From: Planctomycetota bacterium
GTDB lineage: Bacteria; Planctomycetota; Planctomycetia; Pirellulales; Lacipirellulaceae
Reading direction: 5' to 3'
Length of the DNA: 29,065 nt
NCBI GenBank assembly: GCA_024278035.1
Contig: JAJRUA010000464.1
Span: 1 to 29,065 of the forward strand
The position numbers were made by a program, and so were the translations under genes. Of the stretch, positions 1 through 8,466 are shown piece after piece. The notes below the pieces were generated by a model. The model ran no database searches and was not told where the DNA came from. It worked only from the letters and a program-made list of their open reading frames with translations. How positions within the stretch are numbered: position 1 is the first letter of the stretch; each line of letters starts with the position of its first letter.

Positions 1-1
1 A

Positions 2-808
2 GCCGTCCTCTGCCTCACTTCAACCGACCTGCGCCGCAAGCTGGACGAAGCCATCCGTCTTCGTACGGTCGCTGCTTTTCGTCAGCGCGTTCGGTCACTT
101 CGATTGCTCGTAATCGAGGACCTCCACCGAACAGCAGCCGCGCCCCACTTTCTTGAAGAACTGACTGCAACCCTTGATGATTTGCGTGAGAGTGGCGGAT
201 TGGTTTTCATAACCTCTGCCAAACCGTTTAGCGAAATTCGTGCTTTGGGCCCTTCGCTTATCAGTCGTTTTGTGGCTGGTTTGGCCGTAGAAATTGCTCC
301 CTTATCGCTTGAATCACGGGCCGAATTGCTTCATCAGGCTCTTGTTGCCACAGGTGGCCGAGTGGATCTGGCTGCGGCAACCGAGGTCTCGGCAACCCTC
401 ACCGGTGATGCCCGTCGTGTGCTGGGAGCCGCCGCCGCTCTGTCCGACCGTTTTGGACGCCGCCCCATTGGCCACGACCAAGCCCAGCAGTTCCTCGCTG
501 AGCAAGTGAAGGGGACTTCCCCCCCCCTGCGTGAGATCGCCACGGCAGCGGGCCGTTATTACAAACTGCCACTGCGCGAGCTTCGTAGCAGTTCGCGCAA
601 ACAGCACGTCGTGTTGGCTCGATCGGTTGCGATTTATTTGGCCCGCCAAATCACTCCGCTCAGCTACGAAGAAATCGGTCAATTCTTCGGTGGTCGCGAC
701 CACACGACTATCATGCACAACAATCAAAAAATTGAAGTCCAACTCCAATCCAGCCGTGCTCTTCGTTTGGCCCTCGAAGAAATACGAACGGTCCTTGGTG
801 CCTCATAA
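2..808 (+). CDS. dnaA: Chromosomal replication initiator DnaA, C-terminal part (5' end outside window)
   Basis: The reading frame is open from base 2, so this is the 3' part of a longer gene, about 268 codons. DnaA binds oriC DNA and, with ATP, opens the origin. The C-terminal domain IV is well conserved: a YYKLP segment, a basic stretch before a helix-turn-helix, and the DNA-binding signature GGRDHTTIMHNNQKI (usual form GGRDHTTVLHACRKI). The front holds the end of the AAA+ domain: a Walker B-like LLVIEDLH (usual LLIDDIQF), a sensor-1 region FITSAKP, an SRF motif at the box VII position, and TGDARRVLGA where NVRELEGAL is usual. The AAA+ half is therefore divergent while the DNA-binding half is typical. 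The next gene is dnaN, the classical neighbour. Identity is secure; ATPase competence cannot be judged without the missing Walker A. Confidence 0.95.
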   Translation, partial: AVLCLTSTDLRRKLDEAIRLRTVAAFRQRVRSLRLLVIEDLHRTAAAPHFLEELTATLDDLRESGGLVFITSAKPFSEIRALGPSLISRFVAGLAVEIAPLSLESRAELLHQALVATGGRVDLAAATEVSATLTGDARRVLGAAAALSDRFGRRPIGHDQAQQFLAEQVKGTSPPLREIATAAGRYYKLPLRELRSSSRKQHVVLARSVAIYLARQITPLSYEEIGQFFGGRDHTTIMHNNQKIEVQLQSSRALRLALEEIRTVLGAS

Positions 809-835
809 GGCGAATTTCACCTTCACTGAAAAACC

Positions 836-844
836 TGTTGATAA
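836..844 (-). promoter_or_regulatory. DnaA-box-like 9-mer
   Basis: TGTTGATAA on the + strand differs at one base from TGTGGATAA, the complement of the consensus box TTATCCACA. It lies 28 bases after the dnaA stop. I saw no second box this close to consensus in the spacer, so it is weak evidence for an origin by itself. Confidence 0.35.
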
Positions 845-1120
845 CTTGCTGCCCTGCTTGTCACTATTCCACCACCTCACGACTTGAGCCTCCTAACCTG
901 CCAAACGAATCAACAACAATCGTCCTACTTCCGACAGAAAACCGACCTGTTGCCAACTTGTTTCCCCCATATAGATTTGCTTTGTAACCTCTTTGTCAAA
1001 TACGACTTACGATTTTTTTTACACTCCAATCGACACCTTATATCGATCTATAAATACTACTACTGAATTTTATTTCTTTATCTCTTATTGAGAATCTATT
1101 CTTCGCCTTACGCATTCACA
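841..1120. other. G-poor, AT-rich dnaA-dnaN spacer: candidate oriC or Rho-utilisation region
   Basis: No credible gene lies in the 357 bases between dnaA and dnaN. By hand count, positions 841-1120 hold 81 C and 29 G on the + strand, about 39% G+C, clearly lower than the flanking genes. The most AT-rich part is about 1010-1100. The spacer has one near-consensus DnaA box (836-844) and a triplet run ACTACTACT at 1056-1064, which on the - strand reads as TAG repeats like a DnaA-trio. The dnaA-dnaN spacer is a frequent oriC site in bacteria. A C-rich, G-poor untranslated leader just after a stop codon is also what a rut site for Rho looks like. The two readings are not exclusive, and neither is proven. 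Confidence 0.4.
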
Positions 1121-1165
1121 TTGGCGGAGGGTATTTGTTATTCCTTCTGAACCGAAAAACTTGCT

Positions 1166-2314
1166 ATGAAAATCACCTGCAATCGCGAAAAACTCTTGCA
1201 GGCGTTCCAGGCGGTGGCCGCGGTGGCTCCTACGAGGAGTCCTAAGCCCATCCTTCAGAACGTGAAGCTAGAGGTTAGCGAGCCCTCAAGTCCGCCAGCC
1301 GACGGGGAATCGGCCGGTGCGCCCGCGACGCTCATCGCTACCGATCTGGAAGTAGGCATTCGCCATACGGTTGAAGGGGTCGAAGTCGAAGTACCAGGAG
1401 CGGTGGTGCTTCCGGTCAGCCGCTTTGGTTCTATTTTGCGAGAAAGTTCGGACGCGACTTTTCGTATTGAAACCGACGGCCAAAAAACGATCATTCGAGG
1501 CGAACGGAGTACGTTCAACCTTCCTTCGGAGAGCCCAAGTGAGTTTCCTCCGGTCGCATCGTTCGACGAGTCGGCCTACTACCAAATGCCCGCTCGGCTG
1601 CTGAAAGAAATGATCCGGCGAACCATCTTTGCCACCGACAATGAGAGCAGCCGTTATGCCCTTGGTGGGGTGAAGATGGAACTGGACGAAGGGAATCTCA
1701 TTGCGATCGGCACCGACGGTCGTCGATTAGCCAAGATGCAAGGGCCAATCGAGTCGGTTGGTGATCCTGCACCACTGGGCGATGCCACGATCATCCCTAG
1801 CCGATCACTGCAACTGATGGATCGAACGCTTGCGGACGATGCCCAAGTTCATATCGCTGTTCGCCAAAGCGAGGTTCTCGTTTCTACGGGGACAGCAATC
1901 ATTAGCACACGACTGTTGGAAGGACGTTTTCCGCGTTGGCGTGACGTTTTTCCTCAGCGTAATGATTCGTCAGAGATTGAACTAACGGTGGGTCCCTTTT
2001 TCTCGGCAGTTCGTCAAGCAGCGATTGTCACGTCCGATGAAAGCCGGGGTATCGATTTCACATTTGGTGGGGGTTCACTCTTGTTAGCGGGTCAAGCAGC
2101 CGAAGTAGGTGAATCACGAGTCGAAATGCCTATCGCTTACGGTGGCGACCCGATTACCATCAAGCTCGATCCTCGGTACTTGGTTGATTTTCTAAAAACA
2201 CTTGACGCCGAGAAATCATTTACGTTCGACCTCGTTGATAGCGATGCGGCCGCCGTGGCGAAGGTGGACGACGGTTATGGTTACGTCCTCATGCCATTGG
2301 CCCAAGATAGTTGA
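1166..2314 (+). CDS. dnaN: DNA polymerase III beta sliding clamp
   Basis: The 382-residue product is the ring clamp that tethers the replicative polymerase to DNA. It starts with MKITCNREKLLQAFQAVA, typical of DnaN, and contains the second-domain segment LKEMIRRTIFATDNESSRYALGG and the region RLLEGRFPRWRDVFP, both hallmark clamp stretches. It ends with YVLMPLAQDS, close to the usual YxxMPMRL tail. The length is slightly above the usual 366 or so; a Pro/Ala/Gly-rich loop near residues 37-52 accounts for much of the excess. The ATG start is fixed by the conserved N-terminus. The stop codon overlaps the start of the next gene (TGATG), which suggests translational coupling with the DUF721 gene. 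Confidence 0.97.
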   Translation: MKITCNREKLLQAFQAVAAVAPTRSPKPILQNVKLEVSEPSSPPADGESAGAPATLIATDLEVGIRHTVEGVEVEVPGAVVLPVSRFGSILRESSDATFRIETDGQKTIIRGERSTFNLPSESPSEFPPVASFDESAYYQMPARLLKEMIRRTIFATDNESSRYALGGVKMELDEGNLIAIGTDGRRLAKMQGPIESVGDPAPLGDATIIPSRSLQLMDRTLADDAQVHIAVRQSEVLVSTGTAIISTRLLEGRFPRWRDVFPQRNDSSEIELTVGPFFSAVRQAAIVTSDESRGIDFTFGGGSLLLAGQAAEVGESRVEMPIAYGGDPITIKLDPRYLVDFLKTLDAEKSFTFDLVDSDAAAVAKVDDGYGYVLMPLAQDS

Positions 2315-2718
2315 TGGAACCCATGACATTTTCTCCGGACATTACGGATAAGTTGGCTGATTTTAGCCAACGCGCAGAAAAACAGCGCCGTCGGTTCTAC
2401 GCGCGCAAACCAAAGCCGATGCAGTCGGTGATGACCAACCTAATGGCGAAACGTGGCTACGCGGCTACGGAGGCGGTTAATCAACTAAGCGCTGCTTGGA
2501 ACGAGGCGGCTGGAGAAGTGTTCAGTAAGTTTTCTCGGCCCCTAGGGCTGCGGAGAGGTGTGCTTCAGGTGTTGGTTGCTAATAGCACGATGATGCAAGA
2601 AATCAATTTTCATCGAACCCAACTTTTAGCCGATCTACAAAAAGCAATACAGAAAGAAGGAACCTCTAGCGCCCGCATCACAGGGCTCAAGTTAAAAATT
2701 GGTCGCATCAAGAGATAA
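2314..2718 (+). CDS. DUF721 / DciA-like protein
   Basis: The 134-residue protein has a basic N-terminal region (KQRRRFYARKPKPM) followed by a DUF721 domain: LMAKRGYAATEAVNQLSAAW, then a beta-rich part with LQVLVANSTMMQEINFHR and a C-terminal LKLKIGRI strand. In other bacteria DUF721 proteins include DciA, the ancestral partner that loads the replicative helicase DnaB. The position between dnaN and gyrB fits a replication role, but the function here is inferred. The ATG at 2314 overlaps the dnaN stop by one base; a TTG at 2311 and an ATG at 2323 are possible alternatives. The gene occupies the slot where recF lies in many bacteria, and no recF is present in the window. Confidence 0.8.
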   Translation: MEPMTFSPDITDKLADFSQRAEKQRRRFYARKPKPMQSVMTNLMAKRGYAATEAVNQLSAAWNEAAGEVFSKFSRPLGLRRGVLQVLVANSTMMQEINFHRTQLLADLQKAIQKEGTSSARITGLKLKIGRIKR

Positions 2719-2776
2719 ACATCCATTTCTAGTTACCGTTGTTCGATAGAATAGCGCCTTACAAAAAAACAGTGAC

Positions 2777-5266
2777 ATGGTAGAAGCCAACCAAGAATAC
2801 AATCAAGAAGACCTCGAGCACCTTTCCGACTTGGAGCACGTGCGAGAACGGCCCAGTATGTATATTGGCGATACCACGGCCCGTGGCTTGCATCACTTGG
2901 TGTACGAAGTCGTGGATAACTCGATCGACGAAGCGATGGCGGGCCACGCGACCGAGGTTTCGGTCACCATCAACCCGGATGACTCGATCACGGTCGAAGA
3001 CGATGGCCGTGGGATTCCGGTGGAGAAACACGCTCAACTTTCAGAACAAATGGACCGGGATGTCAGCACCCTTGAAGGCGTGATGACGGTCCTCAAGTTC
3101 GGCGGTAAGTTCACCAAGGGAGCTTATCAAACCTCGGGTGGTTTGCACGGTGTGGGTGTGACCGTCGTCAATTTCCTTTCCGAATGGGCCGAGGCCGAGG
3201 TCTGCCGTGATGGGTCGATCCATCACCAAGAATATGAGCGGGGCGTTCCCAAGGGACCCGTCCGCCGTGCCGGTTCGAGCGACAAGATTGGCACCAAGAC
3301 GACCTTCAAACCCGATCCTCAGATTTTTCAGGTCACCAAGTACAGCTACGCAACACTGCTCAAGCGGTTGCAAGAACTAGCGTTTCTCAATCGTGGGGTG
3401 AAGATCACGATCTCCGATGCCCGCACCGGTGAGAGCGAATCGTTCAAGTACGAAGATGGTATTCGTGAGTTTGTCAAACACCTGAACCGAGCGAGTGACG
3501 TGGTTCATCAAGAGGTGCTTTATGCACAAGGAGAACAAGAGGGTGTGTCGATCGAAATTGCCGTGCAATATTCTGGTGAGTACACCGAGAATGTTCATAC
3601 CTATGTGAACAACATTAGCACAACCGAGGGAGGAACCCACCTTAGTGGATTTCGATCCGCTCTTACCCGTACGATTAACAACTACGCCAAAAAAGAAAAC
3701 CTCTACAAAGAACTCGTTCCAACGGGCGAAGACGTCCGCGAAGGGCTCACGGCCGTCATCTCTTGCCGTGTTCCGCACCCACAATTTGAAGGGCAAACGA
3801 AGACCAAGCTCGGTAACAGCGAGGTCGAAGGGATCGTCAACACCCTTTTCGGTGAGTACCTACAACGGTATCTCGAAGAAAACCCCAAGACGGCCAAAGG
3901 GATTGTCCGTAAGGGGCTCTTGGCTGCCGAAGCACGTGAGTCGGCCCGCAAGGCGCGTCAGCTTATTCGTGAACGCAAGGGAGTTTTAGGGGGCGGAAGC
4001 CTACCGGGTAAGTTGCGAGACTGTTCGAGTCGTGAAGTCGATAAGTGCGAACTCTACTTGGTGGAAGGCGACTCGGCTGGCGGACCCGCTGAAGGAGGTC
4101 GCCGTCGTGAGTTCCAAGCGATTCTTCCACTCCGGGGAAAAATCATCAATGCTTACAAAAGCCGCGACGACAAAGTCTTAGCCAACGAAGAGGTCCGCAG
4201 CATGATTACCGCCATCGGTGCGGGTTTTGGTGCGGAGATGGATGTCGATAAACGACGTTACGGACGAGTGGTGATTATGACCGATGCCGATGTCGACGGT
4301 TCGCACATCCGCACGCTCCTGCTGACGTTCTTCTATCGCCAAATGTACGATCTCGTAGCGAAAGGACACGTTTATGTCGCCCAGCCTCCGCTGTTCCGTG
4401 TACGCAAGGGAAAGCAACCGGCTCGCTACGTGCAGACAGAAGATGAGATGCGAACCCAACTTTTAGAGCTAGGTCTTGGCGAAAGCACCTTCCATGATGA
4501 CGAGAACGGCATCGTCATGGAAGGCGAAGGGATGTCCAAACTCGTTCGCACACTGGCCGCGATGGAAGAATCGCTGGTCCAACTCGAGCGACGTGGTGTG
4601 GCTCTAAAAATCCATGCCGAGCGGCTGGACCCAGAGAATGGCAAGCTGCCCGTCTTTCATGTCTTCATGGGAACAAAGGAGCATTGGTTTACCACGCGGG
4701 CTGAGCTCGATGCGTTCATCGAAGAACAAGAAAAAGCGTGTGGTGGTGAACTGATTGTCGAAGCGACCTCAGCCGCCGCTCTTTCGCATGAGGACCCGGA
4801 GAGCGAACAGTCGGAGTCCAATGGAGCGGTTGTCCAGCGACTGCGCGTCGTTGAATTGCACGAGGTGCGGACGATCAACACCCTGCTCAAAGACCTTTCG
4901 GAAATGGGTTTTGAGATCGACTCGCTCATACCCCAAGAGCGAACGGGCGAAGAAACCTCACGTTATCAAATTCGCCGCGGCGAAAACGAAACGGGGCTCA
5001 ATGATCTTCGCGGTTTGCCTGCCGCCATTCGTGCCGCCGGTGAGCGGGGCCTTCAGATCATCCGCTTCAAGGGCTTGGGTGAAATGAACGCGGAGGAACT
5101 TCGCGATACGACGCTCGACCCCGCCGCTCGAACCTTGATGCGAGTAACGATGGAAGATGCGGGGGCGGCGGACGATTTGTTCCGCATTCTCATGGGGGAC
5201 CAAGTCGAGCCTCGTCGTGAGTTCATCCAAAAACACGCCCTCGATGTGAAAAATCTGGACGTCTGA
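2777..5266 (+). CDS. gyrB: DNA gyrase subunit B
   Basis: The 829-residue product is the ATPase/TOPRIM subunit of gyrase, which introduces negative supercoils together with GyrA. The GHKL ATPase domain shows EVVDNSIDEA (general-base Glu about 44), DGRGIP (76-81) and GGLHGVG (121-127). The TOPRIM domain has LVEGDSAGG (catalytic Glu about 430) and the metal-binding DADVDGSHIR (503-512). The tail is typical, ending IQKHALDVKNLDV. Between TOPRIM and the tail lies an insertion of roughly 170 residues, as in E. coli GyrB (804 aa) and unlike the short Gram-positive form. The ATG has no clear Shine-Dalgarno sequence. The gene follows the DUF721 gene by 58 bases, on the same strand as dnaA and dnaN. 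gyrA is not in the window. Confidence 0.97.
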   Translation: MVEANQEYNQEDLEHLSDLEHVRERPSMYIGDTTARGLHHLVYEVVDNSIDEAMAGHATEVSVTINPDDSITVEDDGRGIPVEKHAQLSEQMDRDVSTLEGVMTVLKFGGKFTKGAYQTSGGLHGVGVTVVNFLSEWAEAEVCRDGSIHHQEYERGVPKGPVRRAGSSDKIGTKTTFKPDPQIFQVTKYSYATLLKRLQELAFLNRGVKITISDARTGESESFKYEDGIREFVKHLNRASDVVHQEVLYAQGEQEGVSIEIAVQYSGEYTENVHTYVNNISTTEGGTHLSGFRSALTRTINNYAKKENLYKELVPTGEDVREGLTAVISCRVPHPQFEGQTKTKLGNSEVEGIVNTLFGEYLQRYLEENPKTAKGIVRKGLLAAEARESARKARQLIRERKGVLGGGSLPGKLRDCSSREVDKCELYLVEGDSAGGPAEGGRRREFQAILPLRGKIINAYKSRDDKVLANEEVRSMITAIGAGFGAEMDVDKRRYGRVVIMTDADVDGSHIRTLLLTFFYRQMYDLVAKGHVYVAQPPLFRVRKGKQPARYVQTEDEMRTQLLELGLGESTFHDDENGIVMEGEGMSKLVRTLAAMEESLVQLERRGVALKIHAERLDPENGKLPVFHVFMGTKEHWFTTRAELDAFIEEQEKACGGELIVEATSAAALSHEDPESEQSESNGAVVQRLRVVELHEVRTINTLLKDLSEMGFEIDSLIPQERTGEETSRYQIRRGENETGLNDLRGLPAAIRAAGERGLQIIRFKGLGEMNAEELRDTTLDPAARTLMRVTMEDAGAADDLFRILMGDQVEPRREFIQKHALDVKNLDV

Positions 5267-5501
5267 TTCGTTGAGCCGGTGGTTGTTTTTTGTGAACATG
5301 GTAGCCCGAAGTGGGGTGATACGGACGCATTGGTCCGTCCAGTCCTAAGAATTGACCAGGAAAACGACCTGAAAAAGGCCCAGGAACAAGCTATTTCGCC
5401 CCATTCCCCACCGCATGGCATAGACTTTGCGACACGAGGGTCGGGAGCCCCACGCGCTCCGCCTCAATTTCGGGCCTCTCGTTCTCTTTTGGGTTCTCGT
5501 C

Positions 5502-6119
5502 ATGATTCCTAGCCACCTTTACCGCCTACCCTATCGAGCTTTGCAAAAACTTGTGCTCCTTGAAGGGACTCGCACAATGGTTGCGCCCATCGATCGCTTG
5601 GCGACAAAGGAAAAGCCTGGGATGACCCGGCTTGATCCCAAGAGCCTTGCCCAGCACATGGCTCAAGGAGAAGCACCTTACTGCGAGTCGCTAGTCGGGC
5701 GGATGAACGAGCCGAAGCTCCATTGTTTTGGCGCAGTAGCTGACAAGTCGCTTGTAGCCTTTGCGTGGATCTACGAAGGCTCGGCAGATTCTGAAATGAA
5801 CTATGGCTATCACCGCGATACGGCAACGCCAATCGAGCTAGCGCCGAACACTGCTTTTGTTTTCAACATTTACACGGCTCCCGATTCTCGCGGACAAGGT
5901 TGGATGGGAGCCCTTCTCAGCCATGCTGCCCGAGTGCTTGAGGCAGAGCAGGGCATCGAATCGTTTGTCACCACAACGGAAGTCATCAACCGCGCCGCCA
6001 AAGCCAGCCTTACCAAGATAGGTTTTGAAGAGCGTGGCATCTACTGGCGCTACGGCCTCGGCAACAAGATCGGGGGACGCTACCCGAAACCAACAGTGCC
6101 GATTCTCGCGTTTGGATAG
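5502..6119 (+). CDS. GNAT-family N-acetyltransferase-like protein
   Basis: The C-terminal half of this roughly 205-residue protein has the GNAT fold pattern: a strand VFNIYTAPDSRGQGWMGALL carrying the acetyl-CoA pyrophosphate loop (R-G-Q-G-W-M-G), then VTTTEVINRAAKASLTKIGFEERG, which matches the usual N-x-x-S-x-x-x-K-x-GF end of the domain. GNAT enzymes move an acetyl group from acetyl-CoA to an amine; the substrate cannot be told. The first 60 residues resemble nothing I recognise. I chose ATG 5502; the frame is open further up to a TTG at 5427, and an internal ATG at 5578 is also possible. It is convergent with dapL, with only 50 bases between the stops. Confidence 0.65.
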   Translation: MIPSHLYRLPYRALQKLVLLEGTRTMVAPIDRLATKEKPGMTRLDPKSLAQHMAQGEAPYCESLVGRMNEPKLHCFGAVADKSLVAFAWIYEGSADSEMNYGYHRDTATPIELAPNTAFVFNIYTAPDSRGQGWMGALLSHAARVLEAEQGIESFVTTTEVINRAAKASLTKIGFEERGIYWRYGLGNKIGGRYPKPTVPILAFG

Positions 6120-6169
6120 ACTTTGTTTTGAACCCTCTGCGACTCCGTGTCTCTGTGCGAGTCCGATTT

Positions 6170-7384
6170 CTAGCCCCATAGTTTCCGCAGTCGCTCGGCA
6201 GCGGTGACGATTTGCTTGGCTCCGCCGAAGGCGCTGAGGCGGACGAAGCCTTCGCCTGCGGGGCCAAAGCCACTGCCAGGAGTACAGACGACGTGGGCCC
6301 CCGCGAGAATCTCGGAGAACGAATCCCACGATGTTTTGCCCGGCATTCGGAGCCAGAGATAGGGGGCATTCTTGCCCCCGTAGTGTTCGATGCCCGCTTG
6401 GTCAGCGACCAGGGCAAGCGTCTGGACGTTTCGCATGTAGTGGGTGACTAAGCCTGCCGTTTCGCGCTGGCCCTCTTCGGTGAACGCCGCCAGGGCACCC
6501 CGTTGAACGAGGTTCGACGCGCCGTTGAACATCGTTGAAACCAACCGACTCCAATCCGCATGGACCGACGAGCCATCGTCGAACTTTAGTTCCTGTGGCA
6601 CGATCGTCCAGCCAAGTCGTACGCCCGTAAAACCGACCGACTTCGAGAGACTGGTCGTTTCGATCGCCACTTCGCGAGCGCCCGGGATATCAAAAATTGT
6701 TCGAGGGATTGATTCGTCTTGGATAAACGCAGCGTAGGCGGAATCGTAGATGAGGATCGACCGGTTCGCTTTGGCAAAGGCGACCAGTTCGGTCAATTGT
6801 TCACGGGTGGCAGCCGCACCGGTCGGATTATTAGGCGAACAGAAGAAGATGACATCGGTCCGTGGTGCGGCGGACAGGTCGGGGAAGAAATCATTCTCCG
6901 GCGTACAGGGCAAGTAGGCGACTTCGCGGAACTGGCTGGTTGCGTCGTCCATTTCGCCGGTCAGGCCGGCGATAACGCCTGAATCAACGTAGGCCGGGTA
7001 GGAAGGATCCTGCACGGCAAAGGTTGCTTCGGAGCCGAGCAGCACGAGCAACCGACCGATATCGCACTTCGATCCGTCGCTAATAATAACGTCGTCCGCG
7101 CCCACCGCTCCGCCATAGGCGACACGGGCAATCGCTTCGCGCAGTGCGGGGTCGCCCAGGGCCTCACCGTAGCCAGAGTACCCTTCGGGCGTGCCAAGCG
7201 ACTGGGCGGCGTCGGCCAAAGCGGCAGCAATGGTTGGCGTGAGTGGCTCGGTCGTATCCCCGATGCCAAGGCTAATAAGTTGGGCATCCGGATTCGCCTT
7301 TAGGAACTCCGATTTTCGGCGGTTGATTTCAGGGAAGAGGTAACCGGCACGGAGCTTGGCGAGATGGGGATTACGGAGAGCCAT
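6170..7384 (-). CDS. dapL: LL-diaminopimelate aminotransferase
   Basis: The 404-residue protein is a class I/II PLP aminotransferase that converts tetrahydrodipicolinate directly to LL-diaminopimelate with glutamate as donor, bypassing the acyl-blocked intermediates. The N-terminus (RAGYLFPEINRR, then SLGIGDTTEPLTP) is characteristic of DapL. SPNNPTGA (183-190), DSAYAAF (214-220) and SLSKSVGFTGVRLGW, with the Schiff-base Lys at 248, complete the PLP site. The length matches the family (about 410). It is the last gene of a minus-strand dap cluster, 170 bases after dapF, and that spacer contains a long palindrome. Together with dapA, dapB and dapF it completes the route to meso-diaminopimelate. 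Confidence 0.95.
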   Translation of the reverse strand: MALRNPHLAKLRAGYLFPEINRRKSEFLKANPDAQLISLGIGDTTEPLTPTIAAALADAAQSLGTPEGYSGYGEALGDPALREAIARVAYGGAVGADDVIISDGSKCDIGRLLVLLGSEATFAVQDPSYPAYVDSGVIAGLTGEMDDATSQFREVAYLPCTPENDFFPDLSAAPRTDVIFFCSPNNPTGAAATREQLTELVAFAKANRSILIYDSAYAAFIQDESIPRTIFDIPGAREVAIETTSLSKSVGFTGVRLGWTIVPQELKFDDGSSVHADWSRLVSTMFNGASNLVQRGALAAFTEEGQRETAGLVTHYMRNVQTLALVADQAGIEHYGGKNAPYLWLRMPGKTSWDSFSEILAGAHVVCTPGSGFGPAGEGFVRLSAFGGAKQIVTAAERLRKLWG

Positions 7385-7448
7385 TTTTGTGTGGTTGGAA
7401 GTTGGTAGACGCTAGTTGCTAGTTAAAAGTTGTAAGTTACGATTTGCC

Positions 7449-7554
7449 GGCGAGCCGCGAGCGTCAGCGACCGGAGCTACCCTGATTTGATGAAATACTT
7501 GAAGCCTAAGCAGACGCTGTAAAAACCTCCGGTCGCTGACACTCGCGGCTCGCC
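7449..7554. repeat. Long inverted repeat between dapF and dapL (REP-like)
   Basis: Two 28-base arms, 7449-7476 and 7527-7554, are reverse complements with one mismatch (27/28), separated by 50 bases. The right arm ends directly at the dapF stop codon. Each arm is GC-rich, with the core GCGAGCCGCGAG. There is no T-run after it, so it does not look like an ordinary intrinsic terminator. It may be an interspersed palindromic element that also forms a hairpin in the dapF-dapL transcript. Confidence 0.85.
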
Positions 7555-8466
7555 TTACAAAATACAGGTCCCATCGAAAGCGAACTCGGCAGGGCCAGTC
7601 ATGAAGACACGGCCTTTTTCGGAGTCGCTTTTCTTGAGGCTGCCTTTCACAGGAGTGCCGTCGTCAGGCCATTCGATTCGTAGGTCGCCGCCGCGAAGGT
7701 GGACGATCACGTCGCGGCCCGTTCGGCCTGTTAGCACACCTGCCACCGCCGTGGCACAGGCGCCGGTGCCACAAGCGTGTGTTTCGCCACTGCCTCGTTC
7801 CCAGACTCGCATCGTGATTTCCGTCTCGTTATCCACTCGGGCAAACTCGACGTTGACTCGATCCGGGAACAGGGCACTCGTTTCGATCTTCGGGCCAAGG
7901 CCAAGGACCAGTGCGTCTGTCAGCTCGTCAACAAAGAAGACGACATGCGAGTTGCCCATCGAAACGCCCGTGCAACGAAGCGATGGATCGGCGGCAATCT
8001 CAGGGGCAATCGTTGCGAAATTCAGATCAATGGCACGCTCCCCCTCGACCAGCATCGGCACGTCCGCCGGAGCTAGTCGTGGTGGGCCCATATCGACACG
8101 GGCCAATGTGACGACACCTTTTTCCATATGGCAGTGGACCGTCTTGTCGCCATCACGCGTTTCGATAACCAGTGGGTTTTTATTGGTGAGCCCCCGGTCG
8201 AGGGCGTACTTGGCAACGCACCGCAGGGCATTGCCGCACATACGACCTTCGGAGCCGTCGGCATTGTGCATTTGCATCCGCAGGTCGGCGGTCGCGTTCT
8301 GAGGCTGGGCGATGAAGACAACGCCGTCGCCTCCCACGCCTCGTCGTCGGTCGCTAAGACGGCGAATCTCATCGGCAGAAAGGTCGGGCCCGTTTTGTGT
8401 TGCGTCGATGTAAATGTAATCGTTCGCCGCACCGTGCATTTTGGTGAAACGTATTTCTCGACTCAC
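7555..8466 (-). CDS. dapF: Diaminopimelate epimerase
   Basis: The 303-residue enzyme turns LL-diaminopimelate into the meso form used for peptidoglycan and lysine, by a cofactor-independent two-base mechanism. Both catalytic cysteines are visible: Cys77 in RMCGNALRC and Cys232 in HACGTGAC, in two pseudo-symmetric halves. The N-terminus KMHGAANDYIYID is a variant of the usual KMHGxGNDF. The length is slightly above the usual 275-280. The GTG start overlaps the dapA stop by four bases (GTGA), so the two are probably translationally coupled. A long palindrome begins right after the stop. Confidence 0.96.
   Translation of the reverse strand: MSREIRFTKMHGAANDYIYIDATQNGPDLSADEIRRLSDRRRGVGGDGVVFIAQPQNATADLRMQMHNADGSEGRMCGNALRCVAKYALDRGLTNKNPLVIETRDGDKTVHCHMEKGVVTLARVDMGPPRLAPADVPMLVEGERAIDLNFATIAPEIAADPSLRCTGVSMGNSHVVFFVDELTDALVLGLGPKIETSALFPDRVNVEFARVDNETEITMRVWERGSGETHACGTGACATAVAGVLTGRTGRDVIVHLRGGDLRIEWPDDGTPVKGSLKKSDSEKGRVFMTGPAEFAFDGTCIL

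Noticed and set aside
5321..5338. ACGGAC/GTCCGT hairpin after gyrB as terminator
   Set aside because: Only six base pairs and no T-run follows on the + strand.
6120..6169. GACTC...GAGTC arms between the GNAT gene and dapL as a shared terminator
   Set aside because: Five-base arms and no T-run on either strand; resembles common low-complexity intergenic text.
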